64,000 bases of DNA. Source: JAALLB01 sp964502215. GTDB taxonomy: Bacteria; Pseudomonadota; Alphaproteobacteria; Rhizobiales; Rhizobiaceae. The first letter of the stretch is position 1. Every line of letters begins with the position of its first letter. Location of the stretch: positions 1 through 64,000 of the forward strand of contig CAZCUN010000001.1 of the NCBI GenBank assembly GCA_964502215.1. The letters run 5' to 3'. Below, one piece after another: positions 26,036 through 34,827 of this stretch. Position numbers and translations under genes: made by a program. Under the pieces are notes generated by a model. That model saw only the letters and a list, made by a program, of their open reading frames with translations, was not told the origin of the DNA and searched no databases.

Positions 26036-26965
26036 TTAAAGCGCTGCTTCTAGTTCTGGTAGAACGTCGAAGAGATCTGCTACTAAGCCGTAGTCAGAGA
26101 CTTGGAAGATTGGTGCTTCATCGTCTTTGTTAATTGCCACAATAATCTTTGAGTCTTTCATGCCTGCAAGGTGCTGAATAGCGCCTGATATACCTGCTGC
26201 GATATAAAGATCAGGTGCAACCACTTTACCTGTTTGCCCAACTTGCCAATCGTTTGGTGCGTAGCCTGCATCAACTGCGGCACGTGAAGCACCAACAGCA
26301 GCGCCAAGTTTATCAGCTACTGGCAAGATCACTTCTTGGAACTTCTCAGAAGAACCTAGAGCGCGCCCACCAGAGATGATGATTTTTGCAGAGGTTAGTT
26401 CCGGACGATCACTCTCAACGATTTTGTCACCAGTGAATTTAGAAAGACCTGAGTCTGCAACAGCTGTGATTGAATCAACAGATGCTGAGCCACCTTCTTC
26501 AGTTGAGGCAAAGCCAGCTGTGCGAACAGTGATGACTTTTTTAGAGTCTGTCGCTTGTACAGTTTGAAGCGCATTGCCAGCATAGATTGGACGCTCAAAA
26601 GTGTCTGCGCCGTGGACGGCTGTAATGTCTGAAACTTGCATTACGTCTAATAATGCTGCAACGCGTGGCAAGATGTTTTTGCCAGATGTTGTTGCCGCAG
26701 AAATAATCGTGTCATAGCCATCAGCCATGCTCACAATTAAGTCTGCCATTGGTTCAGCAAGTTGTTTTTCGTAGTAATCTGCTTCAACAGAAATTACTTT
26801 TGCAACGCCTGATAGTTTTGCCGCAGCGTCTGCGGCTGGGCCACAACCTTTACCTGCAACGAGTACGTGTACATCGCCACCAATTTCAGTTGCCGCTGTT
26901 AATGCTTTTGCAGTTTGATCGCTCAAAGAAGCGTTGTCATGATCTGCCAATAATAAAGTAGCCAT
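26036..26965 (-). CDS. etfA: Electron transfer flavoprotein, alpha subunit
   Basis: A 309-residue ETF alpha chain (FixB family). The C-terminal FAD domain is intact: SGGRALGSSEKF, VGASRAAVDAGYAPNDWQVG, GKVVAPDLYIAAGISGAIQHL and IVAINKDDEAPIFQVSDYGL. With EtfB it accepts electrons from acyl-CoA dehydrogenases such as the glutaryl-CoA dehydrogenase at 53892-55115 and passes them to ETF-ubiquinone oxidoreductase. It lies 17 bases after etfB, forming one transcript. A large palindrome upstream of etfB is a candidate operator. Confidence 0.96.
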   Translation of the reverse strand: MATLLLADHDNASLSDQTAKALTAATEIGGDVHVLVAGKGCGPAADAAAKLSGVAKVISVEADYYEKQLAEPMADLIVSMADGYDTIISAATTSGKNILPRVAALLDVMQVSDITAVHGADTFERPIYAGNALQTVQATDSKKVITVRTAGFASTEEGGSASVDSITAVADSGLSKFTGDKIVESDRPELTSAKIIISGGRALGSSEKFQEVILPVADKLGAAVGASRAAVDAGYAPNDWQVGQTGKVVAPDLYIAAGISGAIQHLAGMKDSKIIVAINKDDEAPIFQVSDYGLVADLFDVLPELEAAL

Positions 26966-26982
26966 AATTTTTCTTCCTTTTC

Positions 26983-27735
26983 TTAGCTAAGTACGCCAGC
27001 TTCGTTTTTAAGTTTGTCGACAAGTTCCTCTACAGAACCAAGTATTACGCCAGCTTGACGAGCGGCTGGTTCGGTTGTGTTTGTCACTTTAAGACGTGGC
27101 GCTGTATCAACACCGTAATCTGCTGGTGTTTTCTCATCCATAGGCTTTTTCTTTGCCTTCATAATATTTGGAAGAGAAGCATAACGTGGTTCATTTAAGC
27201 GAAGGTCAGTTGTTACCACTGTAGGCATTTTAACTTCAACAGTCTGAAGGCCGCCATCTACTTCACGGGTTACTTCTGCAACATCGCCTTTGATTTCCAT
27301 AGAGTTTGCGAAAGTTGCTTGTGACCAACCAAGAAGAGCTGAAAGCATCTGGCCAGTTTGATTGCTGTCATCATCAATTGCTTGTTTGCCAAGAATAACA
27401 AGGCCTGGGCCTTCTTCTTCCACAATGCCTTTAAGGATTTTTGCAACTGCAAGAGGCTCTACAAGGTCATCTGTTTTAACGAGAATGCCGCGGTCTGCAC
27501 CCATTGCCAAAGCAGTACGAATGGTTTCTTGAGATTGCTGCGGGCCAACTGACACAACAACGATTTCATCAACCGTACCTGCTTCTTTTAGGCGGATGGC
27601 CTGTTCAACTGAGATTTCGTCAAATGGGTTCATGGACATTTTGACGTTTGCAAGTTCAACGCCAGAGCCATCCGATTTAACGCGGATTTTTACGTTGTAA
27701 TCTACTACCCTTTTAACGGGGACAACAATTTTCAT
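26983..27735 (-). CDS. etfB: Electron transfer flavoprotein, beta subunit
   Basis: A 250-residue ETF beta chain that binds AMP structurally. Seen: MKIVVPVKRVVDYNVKI at the N-terminus, MSMNPFDEISVEQAIRLKE, GKQAIDDDSNQTGQMLSALL and the conserved DLRLNEPRYASLPNIMKAKKKP, whose flexible loop recognises dehydrogenases. First gene of the etfBA operon. The 190-base region upstream to the rhomboid gene holds a near-perfect 25-base palindrome (27811-27835) and little else. Confidence 0.96.
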   Translation of the reverse strand: MKIVVPVKRVVDYNVKIRVKSDGSGVELANVKMSMNPFDEISVEQAIRLKEAGTVDEIVVVSVGPQQSQETIRTALAMGADRGILVKTDDLVEPLAVAKILKGIVEEEGPGLVILGKQAIDDDSNQTGQMLSALLGWSQATFANSMEIKGDVAEVTREVDGGLQTVEVKMPTVVTTDLRLNEPRYASLPNIMKAKKKPMDEKTPADYGVDTAPRLKVTNTTEPAARQAGVILGSVEELVDKLKNEAGVLS

Positions 27736-27810
27736 GTCATTACCTTTCTGTACCTTTCGGTGCCAGTTTTCTTCTCCATATGATTTTATATGGACACTTA
27801 AATGATATAT

Positions 27811-27835
27811 ATGAAATTTTAGCCTAAAATTTCAT
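27811..27835. promoter_or_regulatory. Palindrome upstream of etfBA, candidate operator
   Basis: ATGAAATTTTAG (27811-27822) and CTAAAATTTCAT (27824-27835) are perfect 12-base inverted arms with one base between. The site lies 76 bases upstream of the etfB start. It is AT-rich with no T-run, so a dimeric repressor or activator site is more likely than a terminator of the upstream rhomboid gene. Confidence 0.5.
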
Positions 27836-27925
27836 TTCCAGTTGCGTATCGCTATATATCGTTTACGTCAACATTTTTTGAACTTTAGTCAAGTGTTCAA
27901 AAACACATAATCAATGTGCTTATAA

Positions 27926-28711
27926 TTATTTGTCTTCTGGCCTTCCCCAATCGCGACTTAATTTAGGTTTTATTGCTTCCTCGCTTTGTGCCGGAATGGG
28001 TGGTGTTGATGGGGTCGTTAAGTTTTGATCAAATAGACGTACTTCCGGGCGTTTCATAACTAAGATTAATATTGTTCCTGCAATAATACCGCCAATGTGT
28101 GCTGCCCATGAGACCTCACTGTTTTCGAAAGCAAGAAAGCTAAATATTTGGTAGATAATCCAACCGCCCAATACCCAAAAAGCTTGCAAGCGAATTGGAA
28201 TACGTCCTAAAGCGAGTATCCAGATTTTTACGCGAGGATGTAAAAGTAGATAAGCGCCCACCACACCAGCAGTAGCGCCTGATGCGCCAATTAAGGGGGA
28301 TGAAGAGGATGGAATTGCAAGAGAATGCGCAAATGCACCTGCTGCTGCGCAAATAAAGTAAAAAACTAAAAATCGAAAATGTCCCATGGCGTCTTCGACA
28401 TTGTCACCAAATACCCATAAAAAAAGCATGTTCCCAGCGATATGCATAAAATTTGCATGTAAAAAAGAATACGAAAGATAGGTCGCGCTTTCAGGTAATA
28501 TAGCAAACTCAATTGGTAATTCTGCAATGTCATTAATAACTGCTGGAACAAATCCAAATGAAAAATATAACGAACTTGCCTGTTGTGCAGTTGTGATTTG
28601 CGAGCTTGCAGTGATTATAAAGATCAAAACATTTGCTGCGATTAAGGCAAGTGTAACGTATTGTACTTTGACGTGCGTTAGTTCGTTCGCATCATGAAGT
28701 GGTATAAACAT
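27926..28711 (-). CDS. Rhomboid-family intramembrane serine protease
   Basis: A 261-residue membrane protein with six or seven helices. The catalytic dyad is visible: Ser144 in IGASGATAGVVGAYL and His205 in SWAAHIGGIIAG. The oxyanion residues lie in the HANFMHIAGNMLFLWVFGDNVED block (seen in pieces), with Asn94. The order NVED then GASG then HIGG is that of active rhomboids. The C-terminal tail (TTPSTPPIPAQSEEAIKPKLSRDWG, in pieces) is cytoplasmic and Pro-rich. The substrate is unknown. It is on the same strand as etfBA and downstream of the adenosyltransferase gene. Confidence 0.92.
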   Translation of the reverse strand: MFIPLHDANELTHVKVQYVTLALIAANVLIFIITASSQITTAQQASSLYFSFGFVPAVINDIAELPIEFAILPESATYLSYSFLHANFMHIAGNMLFLWVFGDNVEDAMGHFRFLVFYFICAAAGAFAHSLAIPSSSSPLIGASGATAGVVGAYLLLHPRVKIWILALGRIPIRLQAFWVLGGWIIYQIFSFLAFENSEVSWAAHIGGIIAGTILILVMKRPEVRLFDQNLTTPSTPPIPAQSEEAIKPKLSRDWGRPEDK

Positions 28712-28774
28712 AAAGATCCCCTTAGGTGGACTTATACCTTATCTGTTTTAACTCGCCTATCTGTTTTGAAAATT

Positions 28775-29353
28775 TTATCGATTTTGCCCTGGCACCCATA
28801 AAACATCTGCTTTGCCATCATCATTTGCTGCACGTGCTGCTACAAAAAGATAATCAGAAATACGGTTCATATAAAGACTTGCCGCTTTGCTGACGTTTTC
28901 ATTTTTGTCCTGGGCAAGTTCTACAATTAGACGTTCTGCGCGTCTTGCAACCGTTCTTGCTAGGTGAAGATTTGCTGATAATGCTGTTCCACCTGGCAGT
29001 ACAAATGAGCGAAGTGGCTCTAGCTTTGCATTGAGTGCATCAATTTCAGATTCAATACGGTCTACTTGTGCTTGTGTGATGCGCAGGGGTTCGTATTCCA
29101 AAGGTTTGCCATCATCAGGTGTTGCTAAGTCTGCCCCTAAATCGAATAAATCATTTTGGATACGCGCAAGCGCCTCGTCCATTTCAGGTGTTTCTTTTGC
29201 ATGCAGTCTTGCAAGGCCAATACAGGAGTTGGTTTCATCCACCGTGCCATAGGATGAAACTCTGAGGTCATATTTTTTACGGCGCTCACCATTGCCAAGA
29301 CCTGTTGAGCCGTCATCGCCAGTTTTTGTATATATTTTATTTAAAACGACCAA
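28775..29353 (-). CDS. Cob(I)alamin adenosyltransferase, PduO type
   Basis: A 192-residue trimeric ATP:corrinoid adenosyltransferase. The ATP site is at the N-terminus (YTKTGDDGSTGLGNGERRKK), with VDETNSCIGLAR, then RTVARRAERLIVEL and MNRISDYLFVAAR, all conserved in PduO/MmaB. It makes adenosylcobalamin, needed for example by methylmalonyl-CoA mutase downstream of propionyl-CoA. That fits loosely with the methylmalonate-semialdehyde dehydrogenase at the left end, but the mutase is not in the window. It is 15 bases upstream-linked to the twin-TM gene. Confidence 0.93.
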   Translation of the reverse strand: MVVLNKIYTKTGDDGSTGLGNGERRKKYDLRVSSYGTVDETNSCIGLARLHAKETPEMDEALARIQNDLFDLGADLATPDDGKPLEYEPLRITQAQVDRIESEIDALNAKLEPLRSFVLPGGTALSANLHLARTVARRAERLIVELAQDKNENVSKAASLYMNRISDYLFVAARAANDDGKADVLWVPGQNR

Positions 29354-29368
29354 GGTAATGCTCCAGCT

Positions 29369-29551
29369 TTAGCGTGTTGAAAAATAAAGTGTCGCCATAA
29401 CTAAAATAACCGCAATGAATTGCGCCAATATTCTAAGACGCATTAATTTTTGCGAGCGGCTTGGCGAGCCACCTTTTGCCATATTCCATATGCCCATAGC
29501 TAATATGACAGCAACAATAAGCATCCCGATAGCAGATACAAAATATAACAT
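29369..29551 (-). CDS. Twin transmembrane helix (HIG1-like) small protein
   Basis: A 60-residue protein made of two hydrophobic helices (MLYFVSAIGMLIVAVILAMG and LAQFIAVILVMATLYF) joined by a polar turn (NMAKGGSPSRSQKLMRLRI). This is the twin-TM/HIG1-type protein conserved next to the PduO adenosyltransferase and ETF genes in Hyphomicrobiales. HIG1 relatives associate with respiratory complexes. Any such role here is inference. Confidence 0.88.
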   Translation of the reverse strand: MLYFVSAIGMLIVAVILAMGIWNMAKGGSPSRSQKLMRLRILAQFIAVILVMATLYFSTR

Positions 29552-29627
29552 GATTATAAGATCTCTTTAATTATAAAGCTTAGCATATAGGGCAAGAGTC
29601 AAAAAATTCCCATGTGCAAAATGGTCT

Positions 29628-30461
29628 TTATGAATTATTTTTTTGTAATATCTTATCAACGAGACTTGTAGGAAGGAAACGTCTGGCAGCATTCATGACA
29701 TGAGTTGGGATGGTTACTCCGTAATGAGCTTTTGGTTTGCTGACGTTTAGGGCGTGGTGCAATTTATCATAAACGGCTGAAGGTTCTAGTCTGAAGCGGT
29801 TGTCGCCGCCGCCTGACTCCAGACGCTTAAGTTCTTTCTCGTATCGTTCTTGATGAGCAGAGTTTTTCTGATCGATGTTTTTTAAAAATGCCTGATGTGC
29901 GTGTTTTGAGAAGTCTGTTTTGATAGGGCCAGGCTCTATTAAAATGACATGAATGCCTGATCCTTTCAGTTCAATACGCATCGCTGAAGCTAATCCTTCA
30001 AGGGCAAATTTTGACGCATTATAAGCGCCACGCCATGGGGCTGAAACCCAACCAAGAATTGATGAGCAATGAACAATACGTCCATAACCTTGCGCTCTCA
30101 TAACAGGCACCACAAGATTAGTAAGTTCATGCCAGCCAAAGAAGTTTGCTTCAAATTGTTTGCGTAAAACATCTGTTGTTAAATCTTCTACAGCACCTGG
30201 CTGGCCGTAAGCACCATTATTAAAAAGCGCCTCTAACGTGCCGCCTGTCTTTTGCATAACAGTTTCGAAACAGGCATGGATGGATTTTTTGTCTGTATAA
30301 TCCATGTAAATCGCCTCTACGCCTGCTTTTTCGAGCATTTTTAAATCTTTTTGCTTTCGAGCTGTTGCAAAAACTCTCCAATTTTCATTCTGAAGTTTAA
30401 TCGCACAATGCTTTCCTATTCCCGAAGAGCAGCCAGTAATTAAGATATTTTTCTTTCTCAT
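29628..30461 (-). CDS. SDR-family NAD(P)-dependent oxidoreductase
   Basis: A 277-residue classical short-chain dehydrogenase. The cofactor motif is TGCSSGIGKH at residues 9-18, followed by NNGAYG, the catalytic Ser in HCSSILGW and the YNASK active site. The basic patch after the first strand (ATARKQKD) suggests NADP(H). The substrate-binding C-terminus resembles the retinol or steroid dehydrogenase-like group. The substrate is unknown. It stands as its own unit, 76 bases from the twin-TM gene start. Confidence 0.9.
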   Translation of the reverse strand: MRKKNILITGCSSGIGKHCAIKLQNENWRVFATARKQKDLKMLEKAGVEAIYMDYTDKKSIHACFETVMQKTGGTLEALFNNGAYGQPGAVEDLTTDVLRKQFEANFFGWHELTNLVVPVMRAQGYGRIVHCSSILGWVSAPWRGAYNASKFALEGLASAMRIELKGSGIHVILIEPGPIKTDFSKHAHQAFLKNIDQKNSAHQERYEKELKRLESGGGDNRFRLEPSAVYDKLHHALNVSKPKAHYGVTIPTHVMNAARRFLPTSLVDKILQKNNS

Positions 30462-30577
30462 GGCTTAAGTCCTTGATTTAGAATGATACGTGGTGATTCT
30501 ATTTGTTTCCTAAGCTTTAACATTTTTTTGTTAGTATGAAAAAATCATTCGTATACAACCTTAATTGGAGCGAGACT

Positions 30578-30865
30578 ATGCTTTGGAAACTATCTGCAGC
30601 ACAATGGATTATGTCTTTTGGTTTTGTTTGTTGTTTAAGCTACATTAGTGGCTGGCTTGCTGATGGCATTCTGAAATCTGCAGGATTTGGCCATATTGGT
30701 AACTGGTTTATTGTTTTATCAGGTTCTTATGGAGCGATGTATATTTTCAATACTTATGGCTATACCTTTAAATACGACCCTATCTTCACGTTAGGATATA
30801 TTTCTGCAGGGGCTGGATTGTTCTTCTTGTTTATGTGCGTCTCAAAACGAATTTTTATAAGGTAA
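30578..30865 (+). CDS. Hypothetical membrane protein
   Basis: A 95-residue protein of three or four hydrophobic segments (AAQWIMSFGFVCCLSYISGW; IGNWFIVLSGSYGAMYIF; FTLGYISAGAGLFFLFMCV). I do not recognise it. The start ATG 30578 (MLWKLSAAQWIM) has a GGAGCGAG ribosome site and is preferred over ATG 30536. It overlaps the convergent gluQRS stop by eleven bases. It may be a fast-evolving small membrane protein; context gives no role. Confidence 0.65.
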   Translation: MLWKLSAAQWIMSFGFVCCLSYISGWLADGILKSAGFGHIGNWFIVLSGSYGAMYIFNTYGYTFKYDPIFTLGYISAGAGLFFLFMCVSKRIFIR

Positions 30866-31721
30866 GATTAAGTTCTTCTAACATCTGATTTTTAGTATAG
30901 CCTGAAGCGCGCAAGTTCTTCAGGCTTTCGTGTTTTTTAGACTTAGAAAGCTTCTCAGCGTTTTTATCCATTATCAATTTGTGGTGGTGATAAACTGGCT
31001 TTGGTAAATTCAATAAGTGTGACAGTAGAATATGCACGCTGGTCGCGTGATATAAATCCATGCCGCGAACAACATGTGTAATGCCCTGCAATGCATCATC
31101 TATAGTGCAGCATAAATGATAGCTTGCGGGATAGTCTTTGCGTGCAAGAATGACATCCCCCCATGCAAGGGGATTAGCAGTGATGTTTTTGTTACTGGAA
31201 GTCTCAATCCAGCTTAATTGATGTTTTATTAAGTCGTTGGCTTTTTTTGAATCTAATCTAAGCGCATAATTTTTAACTGCTTTAATAAGTTGCAATTGCT
31301 GTGCCTTGTCTAAGTGTCTTTCATTGCCTGGATAAAGTGGGGTTCCATCTGGATCACTTTGCCAATCAATGCCTTGCTCTTTCTTATCTGCAACGCTTTT
31401 TTTAATTTCACTTCGGCTAAGTGCGGATGGATAAATTAAGTCTAGTGCCTGTAATTTTTTAAGCGCTTCACCATAGTCATTAAAATGCTCAGATTGTCTT
31501 CTTGGTTTTTCATCCCACTCAAAGCCAATCCATTCAAGATCACTTAACATCTGTGCTTCAAGTTCTGGGGTGCATCTTAGAGTATCGATGTCTTCAATTC
31601 TAAGCAGACATTTGCCGCCCAATTCACGAGCCATTTTGAGATTAAGCAAAGCAGAATAAGCATGACCGAGATGAAGGTGGCCATTGGGGCTGGGGGCAAA
31701 TCTGAAAACGGGTTTAGCCAT
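30855..31721 (-). CDS. gluQRS: Glutamyl-Q tRNA(Asp) synthetase
   Basis: A 288-residue class I tRNA-synthetase-like enzyme lacking the anticodon-binding domain. The opening FRFAPSPNGHLHLGHAYSAL contains the HIGH-type motif HLGH (residues 17-20), and the KMSKS equivalent is EKLSKSKKH near the C-terminus. It attaches glutamate to queuosine in tRNA(Asp) rather than charging tRNA(Glu). Its start overlaps the priA stop by one base, so the two are translationally coupled. Confidence 0.92.
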   Translation of the reverse strand: MAKPVFRFAPSPNGHLHLGHAYSALLNLKMARELGGKCLLRIEDIDTLRCTPELEAQMLSDLEWIGFEWDEKPRRQSEHFNDYGEALKKLQALDLIYPSALSRSEIKKSVADKKEQGIDWQSDPDGTPLYPGNERHLDKAQQLQLIKAVKNYALRLDSKKANDLIKHQLSWIETSSNKNITANPLAWGDVILARKDYPASYHLCCTIDDALQGITHVVRGMDLYHATSVHILLSHLLNLPKPVYHHHKLIMDKNAEKLSKSKKHESLKNLRASGYTKNQMLEELNLTL

Positions 31722-33904
31722 TAGACAAAACTCTGCGGATCAATGTCGGTTTGGACACGAATATTCCCTCGTGGTTTTGGTGCTTGTTTAAACCATTCTC
31801 GCAACCAATTTTGTACAGCAAAACTTCTTGGCGCATGTATTAAAAGCCTAAAGCGATACCTGCCCCGCACTAAAGCCAGAGGTGCTTCTGCCGGCCCAAG
31901 GACGCGGACTTCGTTTGAGATTGGACAGGCTTGCCTCAAGCTTCGTGCATAGTTTTCAGTTTCGCGTCTGTCTCGACCTGAAATAATAATTGCTGCTAGT
32001 CGCCCAAATGGGGGGAGTGAGGACATGCGTCTTGCATCAATTTCGCGTTCGTAAAAGGCTTCTGTATCAGCCGCTTTAATCGCTGAAATGACAGGATGCT
32101 CTGGTTGATAGCTTTGCAATAAGCCTTGGCTTTTACCGCCTGTTCTGCCTGCACGCCCTGTTACTTGATGTAAGAGTTGGAAAGTGCGTTCAGCAGCCCT
32201 TGGGTCACCATTGGATAAGCCAAGGTCAGCATCGACTACGCCTACCAATGTCATCAGCGGGAAGTTATGACCTTTTGCCACTAATTGCGTACCTATGATG
32301 ATATCTGCTTCACCTTTGGCGATTGCCTCAAGCTCTAGCCGCATTCGCTTCATACCGCCTGCCATATCTGATGAAAGAATAATTGTACGCGCTTGTGGAA
32401 AGGCTTCGACGACTTCTTCTCCTAAGCGCTCAACGCCTGGGCCGCAAGCCACGAGGTGGTCGAGTGTCCCACATTCTGTACAGGCTTCTGGCGTTGGGCG
32501 ACTGTCTCCACAATGGTGGCATTGCAGTGTTTTTCTAAATCGATGTTCAACCAGCCAAGCCGAGCAGTTTTTACATTCAAACCGATGGCCGCAAACCCGG
32601 CAAAGGGTGAGGGGAGCGTAACCGCGTCTATTTAAAAAGAGTAAAGCTTGCTCTTTACGCCCAATGGTTTCTTCAATGCCTTTGATCAGCAGTGGCGATA
32701 AAAATTTGCCCTTAGCTGGTGGGTGCTTGCGCATGTCGATGATATCAAGATCAGGCAAAACTGCCTCGCCATATCTTGAGTCTAATTTAAGATATGCATA
32801 GCGCTCTAATTGTGCATTCACTCTTGTTTCTATCGCTGGCGTGGCTGAACACAAGATAGTCGGGAAGCCTTCAATTTGTCCGCGCACGACCGCCATATCT
32901 CGAGCATTATAAAATACGCGGTCTTCTTGTTTATAAGCTAAATCATGTTCTTCATCGACAATAATGAGGCCTAAATCTTTAAACGGCAAAAATAGTGATG
33001 ATCTTGCACCTGCAACAATTTGGAGTTCACCTGTTGTGATTTGACGCCAAGTTTTTTCACGTGCTTTTGGTGCAAGTTCTGAATGCCACTCAGCGGGCCT
33101 TGCGCCAAAGCGATTTTCAAAGCGCTCTAAAAAAGTGGATGTGAGCGCAATTTCAGGAAGAAGAACAAGCGCTTGTTTGCCTTGTGCAAAACATTCAGCC
33201 AAGGCTTCGAAATAAACTTCCGTTTTGCCAGAGCCTGTGACGCCTTCAAGCAATGTCGCGTCTGCTTTTTTAGCTTTTACAATTTCGCGTAGGGCATCGG
33301 CTTTTTCGCGTTGATCTTGGGTAAGCTCTGTCGTTCCATAATTCGCGTCAGGTTTTGGAAAAAGCGGTTGGGCTGGAAGTTCTACAATTTCCATCACGCC
33401 TTGTTTTCGAAGCCCATCCACCACCGATGCGGTAACGCAAGCCGCATGCGCTAGGCCTGACTTTGTCCAAGACAATCCTTGCTCAGAAAATTCCATAATT
33501 TGGCGTCTTGCTGGCGTTAAGCGGTCTGGTTGTAAGCCTGTAAAGTTTAACCCCTGCATCGGCGCTTCTGGTTCCAGTGCTGTTGGAACGCGTAAAACCA
33601 TTTTCAATACCATGCCAGGGTGAGAGACGGTATAGCCTGCAACCCACTCAATGAACTTACGCAATTCTTGTTTCATTGGCGGGCAATCAAATTTTGAAAT
33701 GACATTGCGTAGTTTCTTTGGATCGACTTTATTGTCTTGCTCATCCCAAACAACGGCGGCTACTTCACGGTTTCCCAATGGCACTTGCACATAGTCACCC
33801 GGCTGCAAGTCTAGCTCTTGCGGCACGCCATAGCTATAAGCGCCATCGGTAGGGATGGGTAGCAGAACCGAGACGGTTTTTTGTTCAAGACCGGGTAATG
33901 ACAA
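31721..33904 (-). CDS. priA: Primosomal protein N', replication-restart helicase
   Basis: A 727-residue PriA. An N-terminal DNA-binding domain (YSYGVPQELDLQPGDYVQVP) precedes the helicase core with Walker A GVTGSGKTEVY, the DEEH box VDEEHD and GTQLVAKGHNFP. The zinc-binding Cys cluster is complete (CRVCGHRFECKNC, then CHHCGDSRPTPEACTECG). It reloads the replisome at stalled forks. Length is normal. It is in an operon with gluQRS and divergent from the transaldolase gene. Confidence 0.96.
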   Translation of the reverse strand: MSLPGLEQKTVSVLLPIPTDGAYSYGVPQELDLQPGDYVQVPLGNREVAAVVWDEQDNKVDPKKLRNVISKFDCPPMKQELRKFIEWVAGYTVSHPGMVLKMVLRVPTALEPEAPMQGLNFTGLQPDRLTPARRQIMEFSEQGLSWTKSGLAHAACVTASVVDGLRKQGVMEIVELPAQPLFPKPDANYGTTELTQDQREKADALREIVKAKKADATLLEGVTGSGKTEVYFEALAECFAQGKQALVLLPEIALTSTFLERFENRFGARPAEWHSELAPKAREKTWRQITTGELQIVAGARSSLFLPFKDLGLIIVDEEHDLAYKQEDRVFYNARDMAVVRGQIEGFPTILCSATPAIETRVNAQLERYAYLKLDSRYGEAVLPDLDIIDMRKHPPAKGKFLSPLLIKGIEETIGRKEQALLFLNRRGYAPLTLCRVCGHRFECKNCSAWLVEHRFRKTLQCHHCGDSRPTPEACTECGTLDHLVACGPGVERLGEEVVEAFPQARTIILSSDMAGGMKRMRLELEAIAKGEADIIIGTQLVAKGHNFPLMTLVGVVDADLGLSNGDPRAAERTFQLLHQVTGRAGRTGGKSQGLLQSYQPEHPVISAIKAADTEAFYEREIDARRMSSLPPFGRLAAIIISGRDRRETENYARSLRQACPISNEVRVLGPAEAPLALVRGRYRFRLLIHAPRSFAVQNWLREWFKQAPKPRGNIRVQTDIDPQSFV

Positions 33905-33991
33905 ATTAGACTTTCAAAAGGCAATCAAATTGATGTAAGAGATAATCAATAACATTCTTAATACAAGTAAGCATATAGGAAGCTGAGCGTC

Positions 33992-34645
33992 ATGAAATTT
34001 TTTGTTGATACTGCAGATGTGGATGAAATCCGTGAATTGGCTGATACAGGATTGTTGGACGGCGTGACTACCAATCCTTCACTTATCATGAAATCGGGTC
34101 GTGATATTATGGAAGTCACCAAAGAAATTTGTGGCCTAACAGAGGGTCCAGTATCTGCTGAAGTTACTGCCATGGATTATGATGGCATGATGAAAGAGGC
34201 CGCAGTGCTTGCCAAAATCGCTGATAATGTTTGCATTAAATTACCGCTTACAATGGACGGCATGAAAGCCTGTAAAGCGCTTACCTCTGCTGGCCACCAA
34301 ACCAACGTAACGCTTTGTTTTTCTGCAACGCAAGCATTACTCGCTGCAAAAGCTGGGGCAACATATATCTCACCGTTCATTGGTAGGCTTGATGACATGG
34401 GCATCGACGGTATGGAGCTGATCGAAGATATCCGCACGATTTACGATAATTATGGTTACGACACGCAAATTCTTGCGGCATCAATTCGCACGATAAATCA
34501 TGTGAAAGATTCAGCAATCGCAGGCGCAGATGTGGCAACAATACCGCCATCAACGCTTAAAGCGCTGGTCAAGCACCCGCTTACAGATAAAGGTTTGGAC
34601 GCGTTTATGGCAGATTGGGCGAAGACTGGGCAGTCTATTGGGTGA
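33992..34645 (+). CDS. Transaldolase / fructose-6-phosphate aldolase-like
   Basis: A 217-residue short transaldolase (TalC/FSA subfamily). It begins MKFFVDTADVDEIRELADTG, has the GVTTNPSL strand, and the Schiff-base Lys in VCIKLPLTMDGMKAC. IGRLDDMGIDG and LAASIRTINHV are the usual later motifs. It could be a true transaldolase of the pentose phosphate pathway or an FSA; the sequence alone does not decide. It is divergent from priA, the standard alphaproteobacterial arrangement. Confidence 0.92.
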   Translation: MKFFVDTADVDEIRELADTGLLDGVTTNPSLIMKSGRDIMEVTKEICGLTEGPVSAEVTAMDYDGMMKEAAVLAKIADNVCIKLPLTMDGMKACKALTSAGHQTNVTLCFSATQALLAAKAGATYISPFIGRLDDMGIDGMELIEDIRTIYDNYGYDTQILAASIRTINHVKDSAIAGADVATIPPSTLKALVKHPLTDKGLDAFMADWAKTGQSIG

Positions 34646-34756
34646 GGGTGCTAATAGTTTGAAAAATTTACTAAATTATAAGGTAAGTACCTGTTTTTAA
34701 AATACTCTAGCCTATAGCTAATACCTAATCAGAATACACAATGCTGATGCGTTTAA

Positions 34757-34816
34757 ATGTTGATAGCTTTAACATACAAGATATCTATGTTAAAGAAATT
34801 AAAAAGTTTTAACATT
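34757..34816 (+). promoter_or_regulatory. Inverted-repeat operator upstream of the Fic gene
   Basis: CTTTAACATA (34767-34776) and TATGTTAAAG (34786-34795) are perfect 10-base arms, 9 bases apart. A third half-site (TTTTAACATT, 34807-34816) overlaps the ribosome-site region of the Fic gene, and a weaker one (ATGTTGA) lies at 34757-34763. The Fic protein has its own C-terminal winged helix, so autoregulation through these sites is a reasonable inference. Confidence 0.6.
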
Positions 34817-34827
34817 AGGAAATCGGT

